Of a DNA stretch of 64,000 nucleotides, positions 21,464 through 31,975 are shown piece after piece (the first letter of the stretch is position 1; every line of letters starts with the position of its first letter). The DNA comes from Doryteuthis pealeii (lineage: Eukaryota; Mollusca; Cephalopoda; Myopsida; Loliginidae): NCBI GenBank assembly GCA_023376005.1, contig CM042160.1, forward strand, positions 81,897,402 through 81,961,401, read 5' to 3'. Both the position numbers and the translations under genes were made by a program. The notes beneath the pieces were generated by a model. It saw nothing but the letters and a program-made list of their open reading frames with translations, had not been told where the DNA came from and did no database searches.

Positions 21464-21510
<47 letters not shown>
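21464..21510. repeat. (TA)n microsatellite
   Basis: Pure TA dinucleotide run of about 47 bp. Confidence 0.95.
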
Positions 21511-21515
<5 letters not shown>

Positions 21516-21779
21516 GTTCAGAGGTAATGAAAATAGAGTTACTCCCCTTGATCAGTAGGGGACTGATGGGAACCCAGAAGTAAGGTTTCCAACTTGACAC
21601 TTTTGGATTGGGGTTTGTACTGTGTGGATGCATGTTCACAGTACGATTGAGCTAGTTAAGTCACTTTTAGGGTAGAAGCATTCTCTACCCTGTGTTAAAT
21701 AAAACCTTGTTCATTTTCCAACAACCTGATTTTGCATTTTCATTCAGTGTTCCGTATTTATCAGTGTGTAAAAATATCA

Positions 21780-21781
<2 letters not shown>

Positions 21782-21834
<53 letters not shown>

Positions 21835-21930
21835 CATTGATTCCATGTCCATGCTACTATAACTGAGATCTAAATGCTATCCACAACATTGAGTACTGTT
21901 TAATTATAAATATAGCACACACACACACAT

Positions 21931-21993
<63 letters not shown>

Positions 21994-22007
21994 TATATAT
22001 ATAGAGT
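21782..22007. repeat. (TA)n / (CA)n cluster around a short repeat
   Basis: (TA)n at 21784-21833 and a compound TA/CA run at 21916-22005 bracket 'attgattccatgtccatgct', which is seen again near 41920. It belongs to the same class of (TA)n-bounded short repeats as the fold-backs. Confidence 0.7.
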
Positions 22008-22019
22008 ATTAAAATTGGA

Positions 22020-22540
22020 GGAATCATATGTATGTAGGGAGATCATACAAGTTATGAGATGGTAATATTTTATTACAAAAATAAAATATAAAATGTGGGG
22101 AATACGAAAGCCTTTTCGACTGGTTCTTTTTCAAGTATAAACACGGTGAAGAATAAAAGTTAGATTGTATACGAAATATTCTTTAAGAACGAATGGAGGT
22201 GAGCCAGAGGGGGACAAAAAAAAGGGGGTGGGATATATATATATATATATATATATTTAATATACCAAGCGTGTTGGTAGATCCTTGCGGAGAGAAAAAA
22301 CCCGGCAGAGAGTTTGATTGTAAAAATACTACCAACATCAACCAGGAAGAAAAAAATTTTTGAAAAAAAGAAAAGACCAAGATATTCGTACCAACAAAAA
22401 ATAATCTATTGGTATAGTATTTGGCCAAAAGAAAAAACATTTATATGTATATATATGTATATAAGATATATATATTTCATATAACCGCTAGGAGAAGCTA
22501 ATTTGTAAAAAGTGCTCGATACCTAAGTAGAGCCAAGTAA
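22020..22540. other. spacer with (TA)n and hammerhead-like string
   Basis: The minus strand near 22105-22135 reads CTTGAAAAAGAACCAGTCGAAAAGG, written here as CTTGAAAAAGA + ACCAGT + CGAAAAGG, resembling the outward string in the 29.1-kb fold-back. No gene. Confidence 0.4.
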
Positions 22541-22544
22541 TAAG

Positions 22545-22622
22545 GATATCTACTGAGTCAGACGAACCTACTATTAGTTTCGCATAAAACTAATAGTAGG
22601 TTCGTCTGACTCAGTAGATATC
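22545..22622. repeat. perfect 36-bp inverted repeat next to (TA)n
   Basis: 'gatatctactgagtcag...' (22545-22580) and its exact reverse complement (22587-22622) surround a 6-bp loop. (TA)n follows at 22623-22670. It is the smallest of the fold-back elements. Confidence 0.9.
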
Positions 22623-22628
22623 TTATAT

Positions 22629-22673
<45 letters not shown>

Positions 22674-22920
22674 TCAGGTCAGACCAGGATTGGAAATGTC
22701 TCCCAACAAGTAAAGGGAGTGTTTGGGTTTTTGTCTGCACAAAGTGGGACGAAAGAATAAAATGTAAACAGCTTCAAGAATGGTTAGGTGCTGCTGAGAC
22801 CTAGCTATGTGCAAGACAGAGAAACACTCATCAGTGTAGTCGGCCCTACAAGCATTTATAGATGACAAATGTTCGCCTATGACTGAATCATATGCTTGGG
22901 AATGCCCGGATGTAGTAGCT

Positions 22921-22965
<45 letters not shown>

Positions 22966-23110
22966 CTAGACGGGAACTACACAAGAATGCTGGTGCTGTC
23001 TTGAACAAATCTTAGAAGTAGCACTCCACAAAAAAGACATGCTGGACACTGCTGGTGAAGCAAGGATGAACTCATAAGTAACATTCTCCTGTGGACACCT
23101 ACACATGGAC
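22966..23110 (+). pseudogene. LINE reverse-transcriptase C-terminal fragment
   Basis: The frame reads LDGNYTRML and, after stops and a deletion of about 20 codons, RHAGHCW-stop-SKDELISNILLWTPTHG. This matches the LDG-Y-TRML ... R-AGHC-R-K-E-L-S-L-LW-P-HG signature found just beyond the RT domain of a common animal non-LTR retrotransposon clade. Two or more stops make it non-functional. It begins right after a (TA)n run. Confidence 0.75.
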
Positions 23111-23604
23111 ACAATAGTGTAGAAATTTTTAAACAGATCTAGCTGACCCATAGATGGAACTCTGCATGGGGAGATACAGAAAGTGTGTATTCTAAGCCCC
23201 ACTTGCAGGGTAGCCAGATGATCAGAGAAAAAAAGGGATAGACTCCCTCGATGGGTATTCTAAGCCCCACTTGCATCCAAGATGAATTAATAATTTCAAG
23301 AGATTAAACGAGAATTTTTTTACCTAGATTTAAGAAAGAAATAAGTAAACAAATTACAGGTGTATAAAAATATTTTCTTTTCCTTTCGGGCAAAAATGGA
23401 GGCAACTTAAGAAATGAGTCAGATTTTTAGACTTTTCAACTGAAAGGTTTGCCACCCAAGTAGAAAGAATTAGAGACTGGGGGTGGATGGGCAATAACGG
23501 GTTTAACAGTACATTAAAAAAAGGCACAGGTATAACAATACATTTAAAAAGTCACAGGTATAACAGTACAGTACATTAAAAAAACAACAACAAAATAAAA
23601 TATT

Positions 23605-23912
23605 ATCTGCGTTATTCGAATTTCGGCCGATATGCCCTCCAGCCTTCTTCAGGTATTTCTTGTTGGACTCTGGAACCTTCTCGGACTCGAGAACCTTCTT
23701 TTCTGTGATGGCTCCAGATTACGACAAGAAAGTTCCGAGTATGAAAAGAAAGTTCCTGAGTCTGAAAAGAAGGTTCCTGAGTCCGAAAAGAAATACCTGA
23801 AGAAGGCCAGAGGGCATATTGGCCAAAATGTTGTACAGATATCAATGAAGATGAGGACAATAGTCCGAATAATAATACTAATCATCAAGCTCATCTCAAA
23901 CATTCAGAGAAA
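23605..23912 (+). mobile_element. SINE-D fold-back pair
   Basis: A minus-strand tail-plus-heptad segment (23605-23703) abuts a plus-strand segment starting in the same region (23705-23912). The plus part encodes EYEKKV, PESEKKV, PESEKKY and the tail KKARGHIGQNVVQI. Neither half has the tRNA-like head. Confidence 0.75.
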
Positions 23913-24056
23913 TAGTAAAAAAAATAACATTAAAAAATACACAAAATTTGAACATTCATTATACAGTAACATGCATAGTTAAGGTAGCAAATCCTCTTTT
24001 AGACATGTTTAAATAAATATGACAGACAAGGATTGTTTATTAAGTTTTTCCTGCTG

Positions 24057-24520
24057 ACAAGTAAAGTTGGTGGGGTGGACTAAAGTCGGTATCAGCCAGA
24101 CAGCAATGGCGATGAAGGGATACTCCACACACCCTAGAGTTCCTGAATTAGAACCTCACCATTAGATGTAGTCTAATGTCCAACCCAGGGTACTAAAACC
24201 CTCAGTCACCACCTTTCTAGCACATATATAATAAAAAGGGGTGAGGACTTGTTGTTGGGACAATCATATAGGTGCTAGGGATTGACATGACCATTTGATT
24301 GATCTGAGGGAGCTTCTCCAACCACACATCTAACCCCAGTAAGGGTCAAAGTGAGCAGAGCTTGGGTAATCTGATCTGTGCAGTAAAGAATCTGGGAGAT
24401 GACAGTAGGTGTGGTGCTCTACCTCACAAAAACAACCTCCTTAGTCTGGTGCTAACAAAAAAGGGGATAACCTCCCTTACCATTTGGGTGATACCGACAA
24501 TAGATCACTCTATAACTTCA
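24057..24520. mobile_element. SINE-A / SINE-C chimaeric patch
   Basis: A minus-strand SINE-A 3' end (24057-24105) switches at 'cagcaatggcgatgaaggg' into minus-strand SINE-C (to about 24345). Plus-strand SINE-A 3' sequence follows (24374-24520). The switch at a shared 'gcaatgg' suggests template switching or recombination. Confidence 0.6.
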
Positions 24521-24724
24521 CTTTATTGCTAGGAAAAACTTAACGAAAAAAAAAAAAAAAAAAAAAAAAAAACTAAGACACAATCCTTGTCTTTTGTGTT
24601 TGCTGAAACACAAAAATTGTATATATATGTTAGGATAGCATAGACAGAGAGTCAGTGGTGCTTGGTGACTGTCAGTTTCTCGCCTATATATGCTCAATCA
24701 CTGATATTGAGCACTATCTATCTA

Positions 24725-24832
24725 GATATAGCAAACTATATTATTAATATACACGTGCACATACACACAATAGCAAACTATATTATCGGTATACACAGAC
24801 ACACACACAACAGTAAAGTATAATATTAAATG

Positions 24833-24864
<32 letters not shown>

Positions 24865-25140
24865 TAATAGCAAAGTATATTATTGGTATATACACACACA
24901 CACAATAGTAAAATATATTAAATGTATACACACACACATAATAGTAAAGTATAATATTAAATGTATATACACACGCACACACACACACAATAGCAAAGTA
25001 TATTATTGGTATATACACACACACACACACATAGTAAAATATATTAAATGTATACACACACACACATAATAGTAAAGTATAATATTAAATGTATATACAC
25101 ACACACACACACACACATAATAGCAAAGTATATCATTGGT

Positions 25141-25174
<34 letters not shown>

Positions 25175-25295
25175 GGTAAACTATATTACTGATATACACA
25201 CACACACACACCAACAGCAAACTATATGATTAATGCACTCACACACACAAAATAACAAATTATATTATTAATATACACACAAACAAAACAAAACA
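24725..25295. repeat. TA/CA minisatellite array
   Basis: About ten imperfect units of roughly 45-75 bp, alternating 'tagcaaagtatattattgg' and 'agtaaagtataatattaaa' cores with (TA)(CA)n linkers of variable length. Frames of up to 113 codons across it are repeat translations. Confidence 0.9.
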
Positions 25296-25299
25296 AAAA

Positions 25300-25930
25300 A
25301 ACAACAAATACATACATATAAAAACAAGAGTACATTTTTTTTGTTTTTACATTAATAAATCATTTTTTTTTCTCTAAAAACTAATGAAAAACATGTTGAC
25401 AGGCATAAATAAAAAGAATTTTAAAGACAAAAATACAAACCACAAAATCTTTTTATAAGTTGTTAAACTGTGAAAACAGGTAAGGATAAAAGGTTGGATG
25501 GAGATGACATTCCCTAACTAGATAGCATTCAAATGGGTGGGGGAGTAGGGGGGTGTCAATCAGTCAGAAAAATGCAATGCAATTAATACAGCCAAGAGGG
25601 GGGCATGGGAAAGAGGGGTGGAGAGAGAGTGTACACTAGAATTTAATTAACCCTTCTAAGACACTATGTGTGTTCCTAATTTCATTTGTAAATAATTACA
25701 AATATCTCCTCTCCCAAGAAATAGATACCATTAATTTCCCCCTAAGTAATTATAGTGAATCCTTTTTAGAAAGAGAATGAAAATGTCTTGTCATGTTAGA
25801 TAGGAGGGTAGTGTTTGATGTAAGGTCAGGTGGGTCATTCATGTACATTAGGGTGGCCCTTAGCAATAGGTAATTTTCCGAAAGATTTTTATGCTCCCAC
25901 CCCTAATCCTGTTCCAATCAACATAAAAAA
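25300..25930. other. spacer, no gene seen
   Basis: No element termini or coding-like frame that I can support. Confidence 0.5.
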
Positions 25931-25934
25931 TAAA

Positions 25935-26315
25935 GGTAATTTATGAGGAAGTGCGTCCCGGTCTCCTGCCTCAGAAATTGCTACCCGGTGATTATTAAAA
26001 TAACGTCCCCAGCTATGTCGTCTCGGTGGTGTTACTTGAAAGAAAACAACCAACTTAGGGTGTTAAATGTATTTTAGAGGGGAGGAGGGCTTCTCTTTTT
26101 TTGTTGTAATTCTTATTTATTTATCGTAATTTGTTTAGAAATTTATTTATAGAAATTTGTCGTAATTCTTGTTTAGATATGAAGATGGATATCTATCTAT
26201 CTATCTACCTCAATTTGTTCATTTTTTACTTTGTTTATATATATATATCCACCCATCTCCATTTGTTCATATCAAAAAAGAGAAGCCCCCCCCCCTCTAA
26301 AATACATTTAACACC
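25935..26315. mobile_element. long-TIR element P, truncated copy
   Basis: Starts GGTAATTTATGAGGAAGTGC and carries about 160 bp of left terminal repeat, including 'cgtccccagctatgtcgtc'. The interior has 'gtaattcttgtttag', then a partial right arm 'agagaagcccccc...ctctaaaatac'. It breaks off at 26315, before the outer part of the right arm that is present at 37758. Confidence 0.75.
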
Positions 26316-26598
26316 TTTATTAAACCTTGTGATTCAAAGCTGGGCGTTTACCAACTGGGCTAAACAGGCCCCTTAAATAAATAAATAATTGCACTAAACA
26401 TATATAAAAAAAAAAAAAAAAACTGTGTGGGTTGTCCAGGAACCAAAGTATTCAAATACCAGAGGTCAGGTGCCAAATTTATAAACCGTAGGTTTTCACA
26501 AAGGTCAAACTGTCTTCTACTAAAACCATTTACATCTAAAAAGTAAAATTGTTGGTAAGAAAAAAAAAAAAATTTAAATTAACACATGAAGCATTGTT

Positions 26599-26970
26599 AT
26601 ATATATTTACCCAGCCCCTCCACATGAGCAGGATTTGACACAAGGTCAATTCCTAAGCAGAGATTAAGTAAGTAAAGTCTTCGGGTCAACCTAGTGTCAG
26701 TATCAGCCAGACAGCAAGGAGTCTATTTTCTTTTTACTAGTACTAGACCAAGGAGATTATTTCAGCGTCTGAGGTAGGGCACCACACCTACCATCATCTC
26801 CTCACTTTACCGCACAGATCCCTGTGCTACTCATATGCTGAGTTGGAGAGGACTGGTATCGAACCATGAACCTTGTGATTCCTAGCTGAACACTCTACCG
26901 ACTGAGCTAAACCGGCCCTAATTAAACAGAGATTAACAGATTTGAATTCTGTGTTTTATTTCTCCTAGAC
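26599..26970 (-). mobile_element. SINE-B 3' half, split by SINE-A
   Basis: Tail 'ccagcccctccacatgagc' at the left, resuming at 26927 with 'cagagattaacag' and 'tttgaattctg', and truncated at 26970 where a SINE-E begins. Confidence 0.8.
26668..26926 (-). mobile_element. SINE-A nested in SINE-B
   Basis: Full minus-strand SINE-A between direct repeats cagagattaa (26658-26667 and 26927-26936). The head reads 'ggccggtttagctcagtcgg' with B-box-like 'ggttcgataccagtcc'. It is younger than the SINE-B host. Confidence 0.9.
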
Positions 26971-26975
26971 CGGTG

Positions 26976-27180
26976 TGTCATAGTGGCTAAATACTGATCT
27001 GCGACATTGTAGGGAGTGAGTTCGAACTCCAATCATACAATTGTATTCACTTTTGGACTAATACCCTTGGGAAAGGTATGAAACCCTACATCTCCCCAGC
27101 TATATGTTAAATAGTACCAGTACTGTTCTTCTACAAGGATGGCTTTGGCATTAAATAACCTACGAAGGTTGATATGTATT
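26976..27180 (+). mobile_element. SINE-E copy
   Basis: tRNA-like head 'tgtcatagtggctaaatact' with B-box-like 'gagttcgaactcc', body 'acccttgggaaaggtatga' (shared with SINE-B), and the hairpin tail 'tggcattaaataacctacg'...'gttgatatg'. The SINE-B-like body joined to the SINE-C/F tail makes it a mosaic. Confidence 0.75.
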
Positions 27181-27183
27181 ATG

Positions 27184-27480
27184 GGTGTTGCCATAAGGGT
27201 AATAGGGTTGGGACAATCATATAGGTGCTAGGGCTTCATGGGACAAGTCGAATGATCATACAGTATTCAGTATACTAGTACATTCAATTATATGTGTGCC
27301 AGACATATAGTAACTTGCAACAGTACTAAAACCTCGAGGTAGATGGTTCGCATAATGGTTCCATAATCCTTGCAGTCTCAGTAATCACCTTAATGTTCTT
27401 AGGCAGCCGTGTATAAATAGTCCTGGACCAGTGCATTCACTCTCCACGCAAGATACACCAGGTTTATTACCCATGAAAAA
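27184..27480. other. SINE-C scrap and TATA-containing block
   Basis: 27184-27258 is a SINE-C fragment ('gccataagggtaatagggtt'). 27260-27480 has 'gtgtataaatagtcctggac' followed by 'gcattcactctcc', which resembles a TATA box and initiator, perhaps from an LTR. No partner LTR was found. Confidence 0.35.
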
Positions 27481-27503
27481 ATATATTTGTTAGAATATTT
27501 TAG

Positions 27504-27790
27504 ATGAGGCTTGATAATTTGTATTATTTAGGTGGTTTGGACTGTTATCCTCATCTTTATTGTTATATACACAACATTTCAGCCGATGTGCCCTCAGGTG
27601 TTGTTTCTTGTCAAACTCAGAGGCCTACATGGAACTTCAAGCCAAACCCTTTATTTAATCCATTAGATTGTTCTCATTCTGTTAACCATGTGTTAAGCAT
27701 TCTGTTATTTTTGCCTGTAGTTAGGATTGAACCTGCAGCTAACACATGATTGTCACTTAGAACTGTATTAATCCAATGATCTGACCACGT
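27504..27790 (-). mobile_element. SINE-D copy
   Basis: Minus strand: tail 'acaacatttcagccgatgtg' at the left, one heptad remnant, then 'aggattgaacctgcagc' (B box) and 'cacttagaactgtatta' at the right. Confidence 0.75.
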
Positions 27791-27796
27791 GTATAG

Positions 27797-27962
27797 CCTA
27801 AGGGCCAAAGTGAAGTGTTGTTATGGACTGCTCAGCCACCAGAGTTCTATCCTTAACAATAATGGGTCGCCACCCAGAGCCAACAGGTGGCCTTATTGGG
27901 AAGGGGGGTTACTCCACTGCAGAGGTGCAGTCGGTGTATTCTAAAGCACCAGGGCTGCTCTA
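27797..27962 (-). mobile_element. SINE-C 5' fragment
   Basis: Contains 'gggtcgccacccagagcc' and 'ctgcagaggtgcagtcggtg', the conserved 5' part of the family. Confidence 0.75.
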
Positions 27963-28268
27963 ATCTTGTTGCAAGTGGGTTCTAGCCTGGTGCTCTATTA
28001 AAGTTCTGTATATTTCTTCTTGGTTGGTTGATTATCAGTAGTGTCTTGGAGATATGTCTTGGAGATGTGATGCCAATGTAAACCATTAACTGTTACAGAC
28101 CGTTGTAGACTGCTACTACTGTGCCTGCCTTGGGAAAAATCGGCAGTTCACATCAAGCCCTAGCACCAACATGATTGTCCCAACCAATACTTTCTTCAAA
28201 ATGATCGTATAAAGAATTATTGATAATAAAATCAAAATTAATTCAAATTCCTATGATAATATTTTTTA

Positions 28269-28731
28269 CTAGCAGGACCTGTGGATATACCACAGTATGA
28301 TAATTTATTTATTACATTTGATATGTTACTTAAGAGCTATTGCAAAATACTTCAATATGTAAAAAGTATAATATTCTCACTCTTTTTTTCTTCTTTCCTT
28401 TTTATTATGTTTGATTGAAACAAATTAGCATTATTGCTTCTGCGTGCTCATCCCCTCCCTGTATATTTCTTGCTTGCTTTCTTATAGATTTCTGTGTAGT
28501 ATGTCCTATTTCTTCCCTTTTTTTAATAATAAAATGGAATTGTCCATTATTCAGCTGAGGTGACAACACTCATAAGAAATAAGAATTCAGTGATTAAATG
28601 ACACCAGATAATCAGGATTTACATTTTTTGCATTTCATCTTGGATGATTTGGATGGTCTCATTTTTAACCAGAGAATGTTGCAAGATGATAACAGTCGGA
28701 AGATTAAGTAATAAGCATATTAATATATAGA
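28269..28731 (-). mobile_element. non-autonomous Helitron, group 2
   Basis: Minus-strand copy. The 3' end CTAG is at 28269-28272, with hairpin 'ctgtggatataccacag'. The 5' TCTATATATTAATATGC is at the right end next to a host A^T. The interior shares 'agctgaggtgacaacactc' with the 53.4-kb copy. No Rep/helicase frame. Confidence 0.85.
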
Positions 28732-28934
28732 TCAGGCATTGAAGACTTTTTTTTTTACTAATAAAATAAGTAAAATATATTTAGCACTAAAACTCCTGTA
28801 GACCCCCCCCCCCCAACTTGCTATTTGCTTGCATGGACGCCTAAAACTCTTATATAGACCTCCAGGGACTATATAAACTCTAGTCGGGGTTATAAAGAAT
28901 ATAAAAGTGCTCAATACATTAGTAGAGCAGATTT

Positions 28935-28954
28935 AGTAGTTTTATATATATATA

Positions 28955-28996
<42 letters not shown>

Positions 28997-29410
28997 GTTT
29001 TATAATTTGCTTGAAGCATTGTGTATATATTGGTTTCGAGGTTGATTTAGAAGGCTATCACAATGCAGGTGTAAAGAAAAAAAAATAATAATACGGTAAC
29101 AATGATGTTGTGTGTTAACCTGTATTTAATTCTTGAATTTTCGAGATAATATCTCTTTTTCAAAAGATCACTGGAACTGAAGCAGTCTAGTTATGGCATT
29201 TCTTTTTAAATAGAAATTAAATTTCTTTAAAAAAAAGAAATGCCATAACAAGACTACTTCAGTTCCAGTGATCTTTTGAAAAAGAGATTTTATCTCGAAA
29301 ATTCAAGAATTAAATACAGGTTAACACACAACATCATTGTTACCGTATTATTATTATTTCTTTACACCTGCATTGTGATAGCCTTCTAAATCAACCTCCT
29401 AACCAATATA

Positions 29411-29442
<32 letters not shown>

Positions 29443-29449
29443 ATAGGAT
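28935..29449. repeat. fold-back element between (TA)n runs, about 175-bp arms
   Basis: (TA)n at 28941-28992. Arms 29033-29207 and 29230-29409 are near-perfect inverted copies, followed by (TA)n at 29410-29448. Each arm contains 'cgagataatatctcttttt' (and its complement). Outward this reads TTGAAAAA, a GAGAT/ATCTC stem and CGAAAATTC, a hammerhead-like string. Confidence 0.9.
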
Positions 29450-29579
29450 TGGCCACAAAATTTGTTGTATAATTCAAACTATTAGGTGTGGTTGAAGCTT
29501 GACTTTTTCTTTCAGAGAGAAATTGAAAATAAAGTGCTCGATTACAAGTGTAAGAGCTATATTTATTTGTTATAGAGTA

Positions 29580-29834
29580 AAGTAAGTAAAGTCGACGGAG
29601 AGGCTTAAAGTCGGTATCAGCCAGTCAGTGAGGGAGTCTATCCCCTTTTCAATAGCGCTAGACCAAGGAGATTGTTTTAGCATCTGAGGTTTAGCACCAC
29701 ACCTATCATCAGCTTGTTACTTTATCGCACAGATCCCTGTGCTACTCATATGCTGAGTTGGCGAGGGCCTGTATCGAACCAGGAACCTTGTGGTTCCTAG
29801 GCTGACACTCTACTGACTGAGCTAAACCGGCTCC
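29580..29834 (-). mobile_element. SINE-A copy
   Basis: Full minus-strand copy; head 'agccggtttagctcagtcag', B box 'ggttcgatacaggcc'. It is the left component of a composite duplicated in inverted orientation at 59.5-60.2 kb. Confidence 0.9.
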
Positions 29835-29837
29835 TAA

Positions 29838-30060
29838 ACTTGACTGTAATTGGAACTATTTTGAAGAAAATAAACCTTTTATTCATTGTTCATTATTTCC
29901 CTTCAGTTCTAATACTTTCTAGGTCACACTCACACTAAACCATATACTAGACTTTCTCTCACTACTCCCCCCCAAAGAAGAACTTTATTGCATAGAATTT
30001 CTTAAATCTGCTGGCTATCATGTGGGATTTGAGGAGGTCAGGTAATCGAATGGCTTGAAC
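29838..30060. repeat. unique core of an inverted long-range duplication
   Basis: 223 bp ('ttgactgtaattggaacta' to 'gcttgaacttgaccata') whose reverse complement is at 59740-59955 with few differences. The start resembles the 3' part of the LTR at 17.7 kb ('gtaattggaact'). Confidence 0.75.
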
Positions 30061-30089
30061 TTGACCATATATACACACACACACACACA

Positions 30090-30132
<43 letters not shown>

Positions 30133-30135
<3 letters not shown>

Positions 30136-30293
30136 TTAGCATATGAGGTGGAGCACCAAACCTATCATCAGCTCCTTACTTTACCGCACAGATCCCTGTG
30201 CTACTCATACGCTGAGTTGGCGAGGACCAGTATTGAACTAGGAACCTTGTGGTTTCTAGCCGAACGCTCTACCAACTGAGCTAACCCGGCCCC
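30133..30293 (-). mobile_element. SINE-A head fragment
   Basis: Minus-strand tRNA-like head and first third of the body, beginning right after a (CA)n(TA)n run (30066-30132). It corresponds to 59529-59653 in the inverted duplicate. Confidence 0.85.
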
Positions 30294-30463
30294 TTATAGA
30301 GTACAACACATTTAATGCGATTGTTACCATTGGTTTCAAAGCAGCATATTAGCCACTTATCCTCAAGACAACACACCCAAATCATAGGTGCGTTATCTTG
30401 ACAATAAGTGGCTAACATGCTGCAAAAACTACAATTGCACCTTAAATGTATTGTACTCTATAA
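30294..30463. repeat. fold-back element, about 75-bp arms
   Basis: 'ttatagagtacaacacattt' at the left and 'aaatgtattgtactctataa' at the right are inverted copies around the 'caagacaacacaccc' centre. It lies 67 bp upstream of the intact hammerhead. Confidence 0.75.
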
Positions 30464-30529
30464 CAAATATATAGAGCGTAAGTTCGTTCGGGTTTCAAAC
30501 CCAGCCAGAGGCAGCTGCTAAAACCGTAT

Positions 30530-30575
30530 AACTATACTGATGAGAGGTGATACCTCGAAACACGTGTCTATAGTT
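30530..30575 (+). ncRNA. hammerhead ribozyme (Penelope-like type)
   Basis: Order of parts: AACTATA (stem I 5'), CTGATGA, GAGGT-GAT-ACCTC (stem II), GAAAC, ACGT loop, GTC, TATAGTT (stem I 3', exact complement of the 5' arm). All invariant core residues (C3, UGAUGA, G12-A-A-A, cleavage GUC) are present. Predicted cleavage follows C30568. Stem III is only 2 bp with a 4-nt loop, the minimal form known for hammerheads of Penelope-like retroelements, which may act as dimers. Upstream 'ccagaggcagctgctaaaa' is shared with two decayed relatives at 45.9 and 51.4 kb. (TA)n follows. Self-cleavage is inferred, not shown. Confidence 0.88.
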
Positions 30576-30583
30576 TACCCCTA

Positions 30584-30591
30584 TATATATA

Positions 30592-30628
<37 letters not shown>
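30584..30628. repeat. (TA)n after hammerhead
   Basis: Two TA runs separated by a single phase break. Each of the three hammerhead loci is followed by such a run. Confidence 0.95.
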
Positions 30629-30629
<1 letters not shown>

Positions 30630-30855
30630 TGGACTCTCCTATCGTGAACGATAGATGAGGGTCAGCAGTGAGTGATTTGTTTCCACCCATGTTATGCATT
30701 AAGACATTTTGTGTTTCCTCTATATATAGTGCCAGCCACAAAACTATGGTGTATAATTTAAATTTTTAGGTGTGGCTGAGGCTTGACTTTTTCTTTCAGA
30801 GTCAACGGATCTTGGTGGCATTTTGTTTACGGTGCATTTATAGGATCAATTACAA

Positions 30856-30860
<5 letters not shown>

Positions 30861-30913
<53 letters not shown>
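30861..30913. repeat. (CT)n microsatellite
   Basis: About 53 bp of CT dinucleotide followed by an A/G-rich patch. Confidence 0.95.
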
Positions 30914-31370
30914 AAAAAGAAAAAAAAAAGAAGGCAACCTTTTAGGTTGTCTCTTTTTTTTGTGTATGGTATGACATTTTACAACATAAAATGAAGGAAG
31001 GGTAAAACAATAACATTTTGCTAAAGACGGATACAAGATATTTTTAGAAGATGGCTATCTTCATTTCCTATTGGTGCCTTCAAATTTAACATTATGTAAG
31101 AATTACATTCCTTACTTGCTATGGTTCTTTTATTTGATGCTAGGGGACACAAGTAAGTAATTACCTCCCGTGTCCACACTGCTAGTAATATAAAAGTAGA
31201 AGCACCAAAATCAAAGATCATTTTCACCTTCTATCTTCACACCAAAAAATAGAAGGCACTCTTTTAGGTCGTCTTTTTTCTGTCTTTCTTTTCGGAGGGG
31301 GGGGGGATGACATAGAAAAAAAATAGAAGGCAACCTCTTAGGTCATCTTTTTTCTTTCTTTTTAGTGGGT

Positions 31371-31690
31371 GTCATACCCACTGTAAGCAGCCTGAATCCT
31401 TTGTTTATCAAAATGACTTGATTCGGCATTAAATAACCCGAAAAGGGTTGATATGCCATAAAACAAAACAACCAACATGTTCAACAAAGAAACCAATCTA
31501 AATCAGATACCTCAATTGTTTTTAGCCATTTGTATTTTTTGATGTGAGGGATCATTTTGGTATTATAACCAAGTTGTAAACTGATCCCTCATTTGTTGAC
31601 CATATTAGATTCATAAGACGTTGTTCAACAAAATATGGTCAAGTCATGCTGAAAGCACCGGTTCCCGTTAGATCACTGACGTTGAGCAGT
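31371..31690 (+). mobile_element. SINE-F (5S rRNA-derived) tail, linker and next 5S head
   Basis: The 3' part 'actgtaagcagcctgaatcc' with hairpin tail 'cggcattaaataacccgaa'...'gatatgccataaaacaaa' (31384-31470) is followed by a linker ('gagggatcattttggtatta'). A 5S-like start 'gaaagcaccggttcccgtta' comes next (31650), truncated after 'gttgagcag'. The same tail-linker-head order occurs at 60.2-60.6 kb. Confidence 0.7.
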
Positions 31691-31799
31691 TCAATTACAA
31701 AACAATAATCTAATGATTTTACAACATAAAGCAAAGTAAGGATAGAACAATAACATTAAATAACATTAACATAAAATATTTTAGAAGATGTCTATGTAC

Positions 31800-31975
31800 A
31801 ATGTTTCATGGTTAACGGAATGAGAACAATCTGCCCCAAAGAGTTAGATAAATGGTGCGGTTCAAAGTTCCATGAAGGTTTCTTATTATTCCGACATGAA
31901 CACTCCCAATTCTGACAAGAAACCCCTGAAGATACGGAAACAGTCCGAAAAATCTAAATAATACAAAATAATAAT
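31800..31975 (+). mobile_element. SINE-D 3' part
   Basis: 'gttaacggaatgagaacaat', 'ggttcaaagttccatgaagg', a worn heptad unit (NSDKKP) and 'gtccgaaaaatctaaata'. Confidence 0.65.

Noticed and set aside
24722..25063. 113-codon frame rich in CV and YI
   Set aside because: Translation of TA/CA minisatellite units.
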